A DNA stretch of 64,000 bases from Alternaria dauci (taxonomy: Eukaryota; Ascomycota; Dothideomycetes; Pleosporales; Pleosporaceae): positions 930,001 through 994,000 of the forward strand of contig NC_091281.1 of assembly GCF_042100115.1 (NCBI RefSeq). Direction: 5' to 3'. The notes beneath the pieces are model-generated. The model saw nothing but the letters and a program-made list of their open reading frames with translations. It did not search any database and was not told where the DNA came from. The stretch's first letter is position 1. Each line of letters begins with the position of its first letter. The translations under genes were made by a program, and so were the position numbers. Positions 1 to 12,504 of the stretch are shown piece after piece.

Positions 1-455
1 GGCGCGAGCATTTGAGGAAGGGGAGCATGTGCCAAGCAACTTACACGTTTGCGAAGAAAGAGGCCATGATTTGCGGATTCTGGCAATCTAGTGCGGGGGG
101 TACGGGTCGGATACGTCCAATGCACCTAGAGAGGCCGGCTTATGAAGGTATGCAAGAGGGCTGAGGGGGAGGGTGTTGGTGATACGTCTCGAGCGGGCAC
201 GCTTTTTGGGCCCACTCCTCCCAAGGGCTGCATCGAGAAGGGGCGGCGGGCTAGCACCGTTTGGGATAGCGCGACTACCATCTTCTGGTGGTCGCACTTT
301 GTTCACTCGAGCTACCAACTGCTGCGCGTGCCTTTACCAGAGCTATCACGTCAATTTTCTCCGCAACTCGGGCACTACGGTCGCATCGCTGCATCCATCA
401 GACTCCATCAGTACGGCACCGGCAGGAAGCGCTGTCCAGGCCACCAATCGCGACC
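1..455. other. Left-edge non-coding stretch and LEO1 5' leader
   Basis: No reading frame here shows recognisable protein motifs. The last 200 bases or so are pyrimidine-rich and lead into the LEO1 start codon, so they probably hold its promoter and 5' UTR (inference). The 3' part of a gene lying left of the window could also be here, but I cannot identify one. Confidence 0.5.
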
Positions 456-1890
456 ATGTCCGACGCGGGCCACGACCCTACGCTCTCCGACGAAGACGTC
501 AACGGCCAGGCAACTCCGGCTGAGAATGCCGACGAAGGCACTCCGCTCAACACTGTCGAAGGCAATGGCCTCGAAGACGATGAAGACGACCTGTTTGGTG
601 ACGGCGACGACGGCGACGCCGGTGAAGACGCGCCAGCGTACGTCGCGAATAAACCCAGTACCAGTACCACACTGACACACATGCAGCTCACCCCGAAAAC
701 TCGACGATGCAGAGCTCGATTCAGGCGATGACGAGGGACGGACAGACCGCGTCAGGGCACCCGAAGCTGTAGAGGAAGTCGAGCAGCAGACATTCGCATA
801 CATGGACGCGGACCTGGCGCGGCATCCCATTCCCGAACCCACAGACAACGAGCTCTACCTGCTGAAGGTCCCGCGCTTCCTGTCCTTTGAAGACAAAGCA
901 TTCGACCACAAGACGTTCCAGCCACCCACTACAGACCATCACTCCAAGGTCGCCGCGTCCGAACATTTCTCCGCATACGACACTGCCATGACCACAATCC
1001 GATGGCGACGCTCGCCCTCAAACAACGCTCTTCTACAGTCCAACGCTCGCATTCTCAGGTGGTCGGACGGCTCCCTGACCCTCCAGCTTGCGACCGACCC
1101 AACGGTCCAGTACGACATCGACGCGAATACCCTTGCTCCACCACAAGTCAACCCCAAAATTCCCACCCCAACGGCAGTCCGAGACGAGAAGAATGGCAAG
1201 ACAAGCTCGAAGAAGGAGAGCTACACATACCTCGTTGCGCCGTACGAGGAAGCAAACGTCATGCGCGTCACCAACAAGCTCACAGCCTCTCTCAACGTTG
1301 TACCTACATCCAACACAAAAGACGCCGCGCTGGAGAAGCTACAAAACGATCTTGCCAAGGTTGCAGCAAAGGGCCGAGACGACGCCGACCAGGCCATATC
1401 CTTCATCGACGTAAACGAAGACCCCGAGCTCCGTCGACAGCGTGAAGAAGCTACATTCAAGGAGAAGCAGAGACAACTGCGCGCTCGCGAAAAGCACGAG
1501 GAGCGCCAGAGAGAGCGCGCAAATCGTACCATGGGCCGCAGCGGTGGCCGTGCATCAGGAGGTCTCGACATCGATGGACTGGAAGACCGCGCAACTCGTA
1601 AACAAGCCAAGAAGAAGGGCGGTCTACAGTATGACTTGAGTGACGATGAAGATTTCGGTGGTCCAAGGAGGAACAGAGAGGACAGCTACAACACCGAAGA
1701 TGACTTTGTCGTTAACAGTGATGAGGAACCAGAGATTGTCAGCGACGATGATGATCCAGATGAAGGCATTGCCCCAAGTCCAAAGCGTGCACGAGGCGGT
1801 GTTGCGGCAGATGACGATGACGACGACGAGGTCGTTGTTAGCCGGACGAAGCGGAGACGTGTCGTGGACGACGATGATGATGATGAGTAG
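456..1890 (+). CDS. LEO1: RNA polymerase-associated protein LEO1 (Paf1 complex)
   Basis: LEO1 is a subunit of the Paf1 complex, which travels with elongating RNA polymerase II and supports co-transcriptional histone modification. The model has two exons, 456-637 and 687-1890, giving 461 residues. The 49-nt intron has donor GTACGT and acceptor CAG, and restores the frame exactly (phase 2). The acidic N-terminus (about 1-95, with DDEDDLFGDGDD) precedes the Leo1 core at about 115-260, with LYLLKVPRFLSFE, then IRWRRSPSN, ARILRWSDGS and YLVAPYEE. A basic coiled-coil-like stretch (KEKQRQLRAREKHEERQ) follows, then a very acidic tail ending in poly-Asp. The ATG at 456 is chosen because it starts the acidic head typical of the family; upstream in-frame codons are unlike it. 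The family call is firm; the intron is inferred. Confidence 0.93.
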
Positions 1891-2516
1891 GCTCTTTAAA
1901 GAGGTTTCGCTTGAGCAAGAAGGCTCCCATATTTTCAATTGTTAAAACGAGGGCTCGGATCTAGCCACAAATGCTAGACAAGTAGGACATGGCAGATATC
2001 TTCACAGCACGGTCTGTGCGATGTACATTTCAGGATACCTTGGAAATCCGTATACTTTCGATATGGGCGTCATCAGCATAGCCAGGAGTTTGGACACATC
2101 TATGCATTTGCATCTATTAGTTATGCGATCAATATATTAAACAGAGGATGGTATTAATTCACGTTGAGCTTCTATTATGTCTGAGCAAGATCAGCAGCAT
2201 ACCGTGTTGTATAGCTTGTCATTTCTAGTTGTACTCGTACAAGCTATCAAACACAATATCTACAACTCTGATGTACGAGAGAAGTACAGGGTTGCGGGTC
2301 CTGGAAGGCCTCGTACTACTTCCTGAGATATCCGCTTATATCAGGTGTTCGCTTGCTTCGTCTATGCTAGTGCGCTGCATGCTCGATTCGTGTGCACGTA
2401 AGCTCCAACTGCGTACCTATGCTTTGAGTCACTCGAGTTCATGGATATTCATGAGCATTTCAGCCAAAATCTCTGCCACAGTCTCTCAGAAACGATTCCT
2501 TCATTAGTCACACGAC
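1891..2516. other. Intergenic: LEO1 3' end and promoter of the next gene
   Basis: This 626-bp gap between two same-strand genes is AT-rich in its first half (around 2040-2230), as expected for a 3' UTR and terminator region. Only short frames without recognisable motifs are present. Confidence 0.5.
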
Positions 2517-3554
2517 ATGTCTACACAAGAGCCCCTCCGTCTAGGGTGGATAGGCCTTGGATCTATGGGCCTAGCCATGGCATCCAATATTCAGAAATAC
2601 CTCAAAAAACACAATCTACCGCCATTGGGGTATTGGAATCGTACACTCTCAAGAGGTGACAGTTTGAGAGATATCGGAGGCATGCCATGCCTGTCGATCG
2701 CAGACCTGGTCCAGAACTGTGATGTGGTATTCATCTCAGTACGTACCCAAGTGCAGTAACACTATAAAGGATTCAGGATTAACAACGTGTAGGTTAGCGA
2801 TGACACAGTCCTCCGATCTGTCACAGAGACCATCCTAAGCAGCGGTCCCGTAACCTCAAAAACGTTTGTTGACACGACAACAGTCCACCCCAACACCACA
2901 TCAACCATCACCAGTAACTTCACTTCTGCAGGCGCCTTCTACATCGCAGCTCCTGTCTTCGGCGCCACACCCATCGCCCAAGCTGGCCGTTTGCTGGTCG
3001 CCGTCGCGGGACCCCCTTCTGCCGTCGAATTCATTCTCCCTTTTCTCGAAAATGTTATCGCGCGAGCTGTAATCAGAGTAGGTTTCGAGCCCTCTCAAGC
3101 CCTCCTGCTGAAAACGACAAGTAACTTTATTACTGCGGGCCTCATGATGCTCCTTAGTGAGGCGCATATACTAGCTGAGAAAACGGGGCTGTCAGCATCT
3201 GTGCTCGAGTCTCTGGTTGAGGAGAACTTTGGAGCCTACGCACATGGTGTGTCGAAACGTTTGACCAGTGGAAGCTACGTACCTGCTCCTGGACAAGCAC
3301 CTTCTTCGGGCTTGGAGCTGGGAATCAAGGATGTCGGTCATGGAGTCAGTCTTGCGAAACAAGCGGGGATGACGCTTGGTATTGGGGAGATGTATGTTGG
3401 GGCGGCGGAGGAGGCGAAAGTCTATGGAGATGAGATGGGAAGGAGATGTGATAGCAGTGCTGTCTATGGAATTGTGAGGAAGAGAGCTGGCTTGGACTTT
3501 GAGTCGGATTGCGTTAAGGAACGAGATGCGGAGAGAGAGGAGTTGAAGCAATAG
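2517..3554 (+). CDS. 3-hydroxyisobutyrate dehydrogenase-like NAD(P)-dependent oxidoreductase
   Basis: This belongs to the beta-hydroxyacid dehydrogenase family, which oxidises short 3-hydroxyacids with NAD(P). The exact substrate cannot be told from sequence. Two exons, 2517-2738 and 2793-3554, give 327 residues; the 54-nt intron (GTACGT...GTAG) lies between codons. The Rossmann motif WIGLGSMGLAMASN sits at about 10-23, where the family has GxGxMGxxMAxN. TTTVHPNTT is the substrate-loop region, and APVFGATPIAQAGRLLVAVAG matches the family's second signature (usually APVSGG). LLKTTSNFITAG carries the likely catalytic lysine. The C-terminal all-alpha domain ends with a charged tail. The first Gly of the usual substrate motif is replaced, so activity on hydroxyisobutyrate itself is uncertain. 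Confidence 0.85.
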
Positions 3555-3766
3555 TACACCCAGCAAGCAAATACTAATCATAAAACCTCGGAATCAAGTG
3601 ATGGCGAGCTCGTAAGTTTACTTTGGATTGGGTCATTAGTGATGAGCAATGGGTAGCGCAGTAGTGTTGACATATAACTGAGATTCTTTTGCATGCCAGC
3701 ATCCTTTTTAGTCTATGCAAGGTTGAGTAAACAAAGCTCGTCTATACCCCAGTCATCTACCCCCAA

Positions 3767-5506
3767 CTACGCACCTCTTTCCGCGGCTTCTCTTTCTGCC
3801 TCTACTTCTGCAATGACGACCTTGCGTACGCCTTGCCAGCCTTCTGACTTCTGGACGTGGCTGACTCTCTTTGGTAAGTCCTCGAGACCCTTGAACTCAG
3901 CTGGCAGTACCTTTTCATGGAAGTACTCCTTCTGCTCTGGAAGCGCGAGCTCCACGGCGTTTGCAAACTTGGCAGGGTGCGCTGTCGCGAGCGCAATGTG
4001 ATGTGTGGACGGAGGCTTGGATACCTGGGCCGAGCGTAGTGCCGCATGGATGCCAATAGCGGAGTGTGGGTCCAGGACATAGCCCTTTGACGACTCTGCG
4101 TTGAAGATGTCTTTGATGGTTTGGATGGTCTCCTCATCGCTGACACGATACGACGCGAAGTCGGACTGTGCTGCTTCGAGGATCTGCTTGTCGACCGCGA
4201 AGCCACCATTTGTCTTCAAGTCGTTGAGCCAGTTCCGTACATGGTCGCCAGCTTGGCTCCTGCGTTGCGATACCGCATCAGAGTTTGTGCTGTATACGTC
4301 ATACGAGAGGAACCAAAGCAAGCGCTCAAAGTTGGACGAGACGAGAATGTCCATAGCCGGGCTCAGTGTCTCCTTGACTCCGCTCTCGTGGGCCTTGGCG
4401 CCATCCTCGGGAATGCCGCCTTCGGCCTTCTTCCCGTGCACAGGCTTCTTCTCGTACTTGCCCGTCTCCCAGAAGCGGTGCAAGATGTCGTTTTCATTTG
4501 TGGCAATGACCAGCTTCTCAGCCGGCAGGCCCATGCGCTTCGCGAAGAAGCCGGCAAGGATGTCGCCAAAGTTGCCTGTGGGCACGACGAAGCGGACGGC
4601 GGATGCTGGGAGGAAGGAGGGTTGCTTGATGAGGTCGAAGTAGGAGTAGAAGAAGTAGGTGATCTGCGCAAGGATGCGCGCCCAGTTGATTGAGTTGACG
4701 GCGGCGAGGCGGTGCGTCTTGTTGATCTCGGGGTCTGCGAAGAGGGCCTTGACAAAGTCCTAAGACGCGTTAGTTGGGTGTTGCGGATCCGCTGAGGGCT
4801 GCATACCTGGCAGTCGTCGAATGTGCCGTCTACAGCCAGGTTGTGCACGTTGGCGTCCATGACGGTCGTCATCTGCGCTTCCTGGATCGGGCTGACCTTG
4901 CCATGCGGGTGCATGATGAAGACGGACACATCCTTCTTTCCGCGCAGGCCGTAGATGGCTGCGGATCCGGTGTCACCACTTGTCGCGCCGATGACGGTCA
5001 GATGCTCCCGGTCGCGCCCGGTCTTGCCCTGGTTCTTGCGGACGAGGAAGTACTCGAAGAGGTTGCCCAGAAACTGCAGCGCGACATCCTTGAAGGCGAA
5101 GGTTGGTCCGTGGAACAACTCGAGCAAATGTAGGTTCTTCTCCTTGTCGAGCGTGACGGTGGGCGCGACGTCCTTTGCGCGGAACGTCGAGTAGCTGCGG
5201 TGGATGATGTCCTTGAGGTCTGCGGACGGGATCTCGGACGGGGAGATGTAGAGGGAGAAGATCTCGAAAGCGAGGTCTGCGAAGGAGAGGTCCTTCCACT
5301 TGGACGCCCAGTCGTCGGGCAGCGTGGGGATCTCTTCGGGGATGAAGAGGCCGCCGTCGGAAGCGAGACCCTTCAGGACGACCTCCTCGAAGGAGAACTA
5401 TTCGTGGTTAACATATGACTGAGCGCAATCCCCAGCCGGTCCTTCTCACGTCATAAGATCCTCCTCGCGTACTGAGGTACCGCTGCGATGCTGTGTGTGA
5501 GGCCAT
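3767..5506 (-). CDS. THR4: Threonine synthase (PLP-dependent)
   Basis: Threonine synthase converts O-phosphohomoserine to threonine, the last step of threonine synthesis. Three exons on the minus strand (5506-5450, 5397-4807, 4759-3767) give 546 residues. The first 19-residue exon, ending SQRYLSTRGGSYD, joins FSFEEVVLKGL as in fungal orthologues. The PLP-binding lysine is in HGPTFAFKDVALQ (about K122), and the phosphate-binding loop is GATSGDTGSAA. PTGNFGDILAGFFAKRMGLP is the downstream family block. Introns are 52 and 47 nt, both in phase 0. The length fits the fungal two-domain form. A consensus GCN4/CPC1 site lies 142 bp upstream of the start, consistent with general amino-acid control. 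Start ATG 5506 is the only one in frame before the conserved SQRYLSTRGG. Confidence 0.93.
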
Positions 5507-7610
5507 GATGAGTAGAGTCGATTAACAATCCAGCGCAACGCGAAGTAAAAAGCGAAAAAGGACGACAGTTGCTGTGTGCCTATCAAGGGCGATGTAAAGT
5601 AATAGTCCCCGTGGGGGAAAATGTTGTTGTAGCTCCGGGATCGCAGTTGAGTCAAGGGACTACATCTCGCCCTGTCAAATTCCAGATCTTATGCACGCGT
5701 GGACTAGACCGCTGCATGGTGCGAATTGGCGTCTCAGTAGCTTGATTTGAGGACGTCCTACGAACGGAGCCGCACTGCGAGAGTTTTATGCTTCATCCAA
5801 GGCAATTGAGTTCATCTTGCTGCCCCGCCATGCACACATGTCCTGCCCCGCCGTCCGCTGTGCCTGCACCCATGGCGATGTCGGCACCTACCCATGCCAA
5901 CATCGGCGCACACTCTGCCCGTACGAATCATCTTGTTTCCCATTATTGCGGACAACTTGAGAAGAGAAATGTATTCTCCTATGCTCTGTGTTTGTAGATA
6001 TAGGAGATCGCGAATACATTTACGCCGTGTTGATGACAAAACAAAAAGCCCAAATCCTTTCTCATTGTGAAGAACTCTTGCAGTAAGATGATGTCTAATA
6101 CCAAAGTTACATCTGCCTATAATACAGCTTATTGTAAAGTCGTCCGCATCGAAAGTTGGAAGTGCTTGCCGAAGCATGGCTCAAGCTACATAGTTGCTAT
6201 GTACATAGACTCTCCATATTGATGCGAGGCTTATCAGAATAGAGCCTGAATCGCACTGCCGCATGTCCGCGTTGTGTGACACTAGGTATAACATGTCGAG
6301 TATGTGCCGCGCTGGACGTATACTTCAGCTCAGCACCTCTTGATCTCTGTATTAATAGCAGAGGCTAAATCTCTTCGAGTATAGTACAGACCATGCACTT
6401 AGGAGCAAAGCACTGCGAGATTACCACCAAGGCTCCGCTGCCAGAAAGGAATCTGTCTCGATGCGCGGTTCGCAAAGAAGCCCTGTGCATCTTGAAGTGG
6501 ACCTTTACCAAGGCCAGACGAACCGCAGGGACCATATGATGGATATCGGCCAAGTTCATGACACTTTTTGACCGGGCTACCGTGAGAAGACCTGACCCGT
6601 AGTGTCGTGTTTGCCGTCTACGAAGATGCCATTCTTTTCCCGGTTGTAGGTTACGATTTACCCTGGAGGTATACAATGTGTTCCACTCCGAAGGACAAGC
6701 AAGATCCGACTTATTGTATACTTTTGAGTAGACTGTACTTGTCAGGTATAATTTAAAATGAAGGACGCCAAAGCTTCATCGCGACCTCAAGATCAGCTAC
6801 TGTAATCTGCAGGTGCGTAGCAGTCCTCGAGGAGGCTCGTTCCCTGAGAGGGGTGCACAGCACCAAAATGTACTCTGAAAATAGTCGCAGCGATGCCTGC
6901 TTGGCAGGACCATAACAAGTGATAGCGTATACCTTCACACTGTGCTTTGCTCCTGTGAGCGGCGAGTATCACCGTACTATGCGTTGCGCACGGCCAATCG
7001 ACATTTAGGTGGGGCGGCTGAACGTCGGCGGCGAATTCTCGCTTGCCGGCGCAGACTTTGGCCTTTTTCGTCGGTGCGTGAGGCCCGTGCGTAATTTTCA
7101 TCGCATACTTAAACACATCCGGCCTCCTCTTCTCAAAATCATAGCGATCGGTAATTCCTTCCCCTACCCCCCATTATTTCACCACTAACAGCCGCGCAGT
7201 ACTTCATAGAATCATTTCTAATAGTATGCATCCTCTTCTGAGTTACTCTAAGTAGCCACAGAATCTCCAACCTGGTTGATGAATATCAGCCTCGGTGTCC
7301 TAGAGTGAGGCCTTGTTGACGATCGCTTCGGCGATCGTGGCGATGATCTTGTGCTAACCGGCTGTGCACTTCGGTCACATCGGAAGGCAGGACGTTGATG
7401 GCAATCTGACAGGCCTTGTTTTTCATTGATCTCTTCTGGCTTGCCAGTTGGTCGAGGAAGAATTCTCTACAGCTCTGCGACCTAGTCTTTTGCTTGGAAT
7501 CTGCACGCTCCACACCCACACGAACTTGCTCAGTACCTGACCATTTTAATAGTGGCATCATTGCATGGAAATCTACCAATCTATGAGAATCGCATCTCTC
7601 CCCGCACTTG
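5507..7610. other. Long intergenic region upstream of threonine synthase
   Basis: This 2.1-kb stretch holds the threonine synthase promoter at its left end and the 3' flank of the acetyltransferase gene at its right end. The open frames inside are short, have no recognisable domains and lack convincing splice partners. I see no RNA gene here. Confidence 0.5.
5648..5654. promoter_or_regulatory. GCN4/CPC1-type binding site (TGAGTCA)
   Basis: TGAGTCA is an exact match to the bZIP general-amino-acid-control site TGA(C/G)TCA and lies 142 bp upstream of the threonine synthase start. In fungi GCN4/CPC1 activates amino-acid biosynthetic genes through such sites when amino acids are short. The match is seen directly; its use is inferred from position and the neighbouring gene. 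Confidence 0.5.
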
Positions 7611-8872
7611 TCAACACCACCCATACTTCTCATTCGCGATCCAGTCAATCTTGTCGGCGACTGGTCCATCGTGCTCGGGGTACCACTGCAGGCACGCGAT
7701 GCTCTCCATATCCCTATGAACTACCTCCGCAGCTGGCTCCAGTGTCTTCGCAGCCGCTAGCGCCGCTGGTGAGGGTGCCCACATTTCTACATGCTCCATC
7801 TTCCATTTCTGTGCCTCTTGCTGCGCCATCGCTAGGAGTGCTGCAATAGCAGCCTCGTGGCCGTGGTTCGCAGGTTCGCCATTCATACTACCCGATGAAC
7901 CCTCCCAACTACCGTCCTCGGTGACCAGGCGTAGGATATGCAGCGTGTTGCCCTTGGCTTCAGCCGGATTTCCGTTGTACCACATCCTTGTCCAGTAACA
8001 CCAGACGCGTTTACCCGTCTCTGTACCGACAACCGCTCCTTTGATCTCAGGTTGCTTACCATGCAGCTCATTACCTACAAACTCTTCACGCGCGTGGTGC
8101 CACCGGATCGTCTCGATGTTTGGTATCAGAGCGACTGCCGTGTTACTGTCCTTTGGTCGCGACTGCAGACTCCGGCGGACGGAGGCCATGTCGATCTGGC
8201 ACAGCTCCTCCAGATCTTCTGCATACAACGGACGGGCGGTGGGAAGGCTGCTCGTGTCTTGAGAAGTAGTCGCAGGAATAGAGACATGTGATGAAGTAAA
8301 AGGCTCCCAGCCAAACGTATTGTAGAATTTCTGCCTTTGTTAGAAGTGTGTCGCTATAGGGTGTCTGAACTGCCCACCTTTCCGATGTCAGAGTATAGGA
8401 TCGAGAACAAGCACTCTTGTCCATCTTCTGTCTGATAAGTTCTTAACGCCTTCCCGAGCTCCGTCATCATCCTCTGCGCATATCCCCGCTTGCGCAGATG
8501 GGGTGCACAGAATACACTTCCAATGCCGTGGCATATGACCTCCTTTAGTTCTCCGTTCTGCCATACGAGTGCCTTCTTCCGGTATGTTTCGCAGCTCGCT
8601 AGTGGCAGTCGAGTGCCTGAATCAGGGTCCAGAGGGTTGCTTGGCAAAGATGTGTCAATCAAAATCCAGTACGAGATGCCGCCATCGCGTGTCAGGGCCT
8701 GCTGTGAGAGAGTAGCCTCGCGTCGGAGGTAGGCGGGAAGCGAGAGTGCACCGCGCCATTCACTTCCATTCAGTTTGAATTGTATCTGCTTTTCGGCTTC
8801 TGTCGGGTGGACAAGTGCTAGGGAAGGGGCGTCGCCCTTGTTGAGGTTCTCGAGAGCAGGTGTGATAGCCAT
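7611..8872 (-). CDS. LYC1-like GNAT family acetyltransferase
   Basis: This resembles the fungal LYC1 family, named after lysine N6-acetyltransferase of Yarrowia, which starts lysine catabolism by acetylating the side chain. Two exons, 8872-8378 and 8330-7611, give 404 residues; the 47-nt intron (GTGGGC...GGCAG) sits between codons and joins YSDIGK to KFYNTFGWEPF, a junction typical of this family. The GNAT acetyl-CoA loop appears as HLRKRGYAQRMM at about 135-146, followed by FSILYSDIGKKFYNTFGW. The C-terminal half (VWCYWTRMWY, LHILRLV, HVEMWAPS) is the LYC1-type extension. The substrate is inferred from family resemblance only. Confidence 0.8.
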
Positions 8873-10047
8873 GTTGTAGACGGATGTATATCTAGGCTTT
8901 CAATGTTGGTACGATAGGCTAGCTTGACCGTGTGCGAAGCTACGGTAGCGAGGCTCTTATATCTACCCTTCGACAACGCTTGTCGTAGGGCGTGACAGGC
9001 GTGGATTCGGTCCTGCACAGATGCAGTCTTTCAGGTCAAGAGGCTGTAACGACTCAGCAAAGGAAAGAATAGCGGGTCCAGCTACGTCGATAGGGATCCA
9101 GGATTCGGATAGCTAAGGAATAACAGGAAGTTGGTACATGTAGCTCTTTGTCTAGTCCAGGACGCCCCGCGTTTTGACGACTCCATTCCGCCTTGGTCTC
9201 CGTGTGATCTTATAGCTGACTCCATATCTCCACAAAGGCATTCCGAGCATACATCATGTTGCTCGCGGCCCGAGGTGTGCCGTGGCAAAGCGAGGGTTTG
9301 ATGTCACAGCTTACCACGGGTCATGTGCGGGTGTCCGATTCGTGAGTAGCTCGTGTCTTGCATCAGGCCAGGCTTCGAGACAGGAGTCTGTGTTCCGTAG
9401 ACTCATACGCTGTGCGCACCTATTGGCAGCGTCTCTGATGCCGATCACAGACACTGCTTCTTCTCAGCCTTGTACGACGTGCGCGCAGGCCCGTGACAAA
9501 ATGGTTAGCGGCAGTTGGGCTAGTTAGCGGGCCCAGCCAACTGCACGATCATCTGGGCGAGACGCCCATCTCCCGCGCTCCAGAGCGGCGTAGCATCCCT
9601 TCGCGACGACAAGTCCTCTCCGTTTCGCTGAACACTGGCGGCGCTGTAATGGCTTTTCATCAATGTTTAGGTACGCGCTGTTGTGACACATAGCTACTGC
9701 CGTGCGAAACACCTGTTACTCCCTGACCTCGCTTTGCTTCTTTTTTTCTTACCCCCCTTCAGCTAGTGTCCATCAGTCGGTGAGAGGCCTCTAGCAACTG
9801 GCGGGGTGAATGACAAGGCTACAATTCAAAGGAATTAAGCTGGTCTGAACCACCTAAACACTACACACGTTCGCGTCTCCGTCGCCCCCTCACTCTTTCC
9901 CCAGATTTCGACTAGATACAATTAATTTTTAATGTTTGGTCTCTCTCTTCCAAGGTCCACAAGAACTGCCCAATCGCTTCGATACCAACCTTTCGCAGTC
10001 GAAACTACCATCAATCAGCCTTACAACCGCCGTTTGAAAGATCCTCA
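8873..10047. other. Divergent intergenic region
   Basis: This 1.2-kb gap separates the minus-strand acetyltransferase from the plus-strand RBR ligase gene and should hold both promoters. Its last part (about 9720-10040) is pyrimidine-rich with a run of T, typical of a fungal core promoter and leader. No coding segment is supported. Confidence 0.5.
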
Positions 10048-12490
10048 ATGGCTCCGACCGGCATCCATCGCGGTTATGAAATTATTGACGTGCTCTCTGA
10101 TGGTGAGACGGAGGATGAAGGCTTCGCGAGACGCGAATTGGAGGATTTCGATGCACGATCTGCAGCGGAATTCGCTCACGACTACCCTGGAATGGATGAC
10201 ACCATCGCAGATTTCCGCACTCAACGCCAGGCAAACGACCGCGACATCATCGACTTGACCCAAATTCCAGACGTTGATATTCCGCCACCCAACGCTGTTA
10301 TGATAGAAGACCAAGAGCCACAGCCTAAGGGACGAGCTCCTGACTGGGGAGAGGACGCCACAGTTGTCACTGAAGCGGCCTGTTTGCAGATGGTATTAAG
10401 CGTGTTACCAGACATCTCGGTCGATTATGTCCTCAAGTTGATTCAAGAAAAAACGACAGACACTACGCGAACTACAGCACAGTGTGAGCACTTCCTGATC
10501 GAGCTATTAGAAGGCGATCCGTATCCCAAAGAGTCAGATAACGCGAGTAACAAGAAAAGGAAGAGAGACGACGATGACGCTGAGAGCGAATTGAGCACCT
10601 ACGAGAAGGCCGAGCGTGACCCCGAGATCAGTGGTTATGAACATGACGCGTAAGTACTCACTTATTCACGTATTCTGTGGCACAATGCTTGCGATCTGTT
10701 GGCTTCGCTCATTGATGCGGTTTCAAGTTGAGACACATTGCCATTTCCTGCTCGTATTGAAGGGATTATTCTGAGGTTCTGCCACGCCTGGAATCATGGA
10801 ACGATCTCCGTACTCGCAACAACAGCAACGTCGCGCCTTCTTTGTACTTTTCTGCCCCCTTGGTTCAAACTTCTAACATCACTTTCCACAGAACAGAGCT
10901 GCTGAAAGACGAGTTTCTCACCGTACCTGTACGGCATATTATGAGGGTTCTCAAGGAGGAAAAGACTCTTTACAAAGCCTACGGCGTTATTGACCAACAA
11001 GTGCGCGACTACGCGCACGTTGCCAAGACGTTCTCGTTGATCAATAAGTCGCGCAACAAGCGCGGTGTTCAACTCCAGCTGATTGAACAAGGCAGCCAGA
11101 TACCCAAGGAGTTGCACGCGGCGAAAAAGAAGCGCGAAGTTGAAGCGGGTAAGTCGCATCTCCCAACGATACACCTAATGAACCAAATTAACAGTCAGCA
11201 GCCAAACGCCAGAAAGTCAAAGACGCCGAGTTGGCTGAAGAAGCCAACTTGAAACACGCGGAGATGAATAACGAAATGGGCGAATGTGCATGCTGCTTTG
11301 ACGACGTTCCTCTAAACCGCATGATCAGCTGCAACGGAGACACTATCCACTTCTATTGCATGAACTGTCCTCGTCAGCAGATTGAGACGCAGATGGGTCA
11401 GTCTCGCTGCAGACCCAAGTGTTTCGGAGTCGATGATTGCAACGGAACGTTCACGCGGCGACAACTGCAACAAGTCTTGAGCGACACGACGTTCGAGCGA
11501 CTAGAGCACATGCAACAGAGGGAAGACTTGGAAGCGGCTGGCCTGGACTCTCTGTCAGAATGCCCGTTCTGCGACTTCAGGATGGAGTGTCCGCCAGTCG
11601 AGGTTGACAAGGAGTTTCGATGTGAAAACCCCAAGTGTAGCAAGACGAGCTGCCGCCTTTGTGAGAAAGAGTCGCACATCCCTCTCAGCTGCGAAGAATC
11701 CAAGAAAGATGGCCAGATAACCCTACGACACACTGTCGAAGAAGCCATGTCAGCAGCGCTGATACGACATTGCAACAGATGCAAGCATCCATTCATCAAA
11801 GATCTTGGTTGCAACAAAATGACGTGCACGCACTGTAGGAACGTGCAGTGGTAAGTTTTGACCTGGAAGTATCGGGACTGAAGCTAATTGCAGTCCAGCT
11901 ATGTTTGCTCCAAAAATGTGACCGACTATAACCACTTTGGTGATGATGTGGTAGGCAAGTGTCCTCTACACGAGAACATTGAAGACCGCCATGAACAGGA
12001 GGTTAAGAGGGCAGCCGATGAGGCTATGGCCAGAGTTCGGGCTGACAATCCGAGCCTTTCAGATGCGGATCTGATGGTGCAGGTATCAGACCGTGTCAAG
12101 CAAGCCGAGGAGGCGCGCAAAGGTCGCGCGACGGTAGCAGCACAAGCATATCCTTACCACATGGCTGGGGAACAGCTCAGACGTGCGCCCATAGTGCCTC
12201 CCATGCCTGCGATACTGGCCCATGGCCACCGTCCACCGGCGAATTTAGCCCCAGATCGGTATGTGCACCCTTACCCCGGAGTTGTTCCTGTACCCGCCTT
12301 TGGATGCCTTGTCCAACCTGTCCAACCTGTCCAGCCGGTTCCCTTCTATCAGCCCCTCTATCCTGTTCAACATGTCGGCTATTACGGTGCTGTCCCACCA
12401 CAACAGCCATATCGGCAGTTGATGCAACATCCCATGGTTGCGCCATGTCCACGCTGTCGTTTGTACCATCCGCCTAACCAACATTGCTAG
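10048..12490 (+). CDS. RING-between-RING (RBR) E3 ubiquitin ligase, RNF216/TRIAD3-like
   Basis: RBR ligases pass ubiquitin from an E2 to a catalytic cysteine in RING2 and then to substrate. Four exons (10048-10649, 10892-11148, 11199-11850, 11899-12490) give 700 residues; the first intron is 242 nt, the others 50 and 48. The order is an acidic N-terminal region, a helical basic segment, RING1 from about residue 316 (CACCFDDVPLNRMISC...HFYCMNC), IBR (CPFCDFRMEC...CSKTSCRLC), then RING2 (HCNRCKHPFIKDLGCNKM...CRNVQC|YVC). The last splice creates the cysteine in NVQCYVCS, the expected position of the catalytic cysteine. The tail is Pro/Gln/Val-rich with VQPVQPVQPV and ends in CPRCRLYHPP. An open coding-like frame follows at 12505-12971 and may be a further exon. 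The RING1/IBR/RING2 spacing resembles RNF216 more than parkin or HHARI (inference). Confidence 0.87.
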
Positions 12491-12504
12491 ACATCGGCCA
12501 TTAG

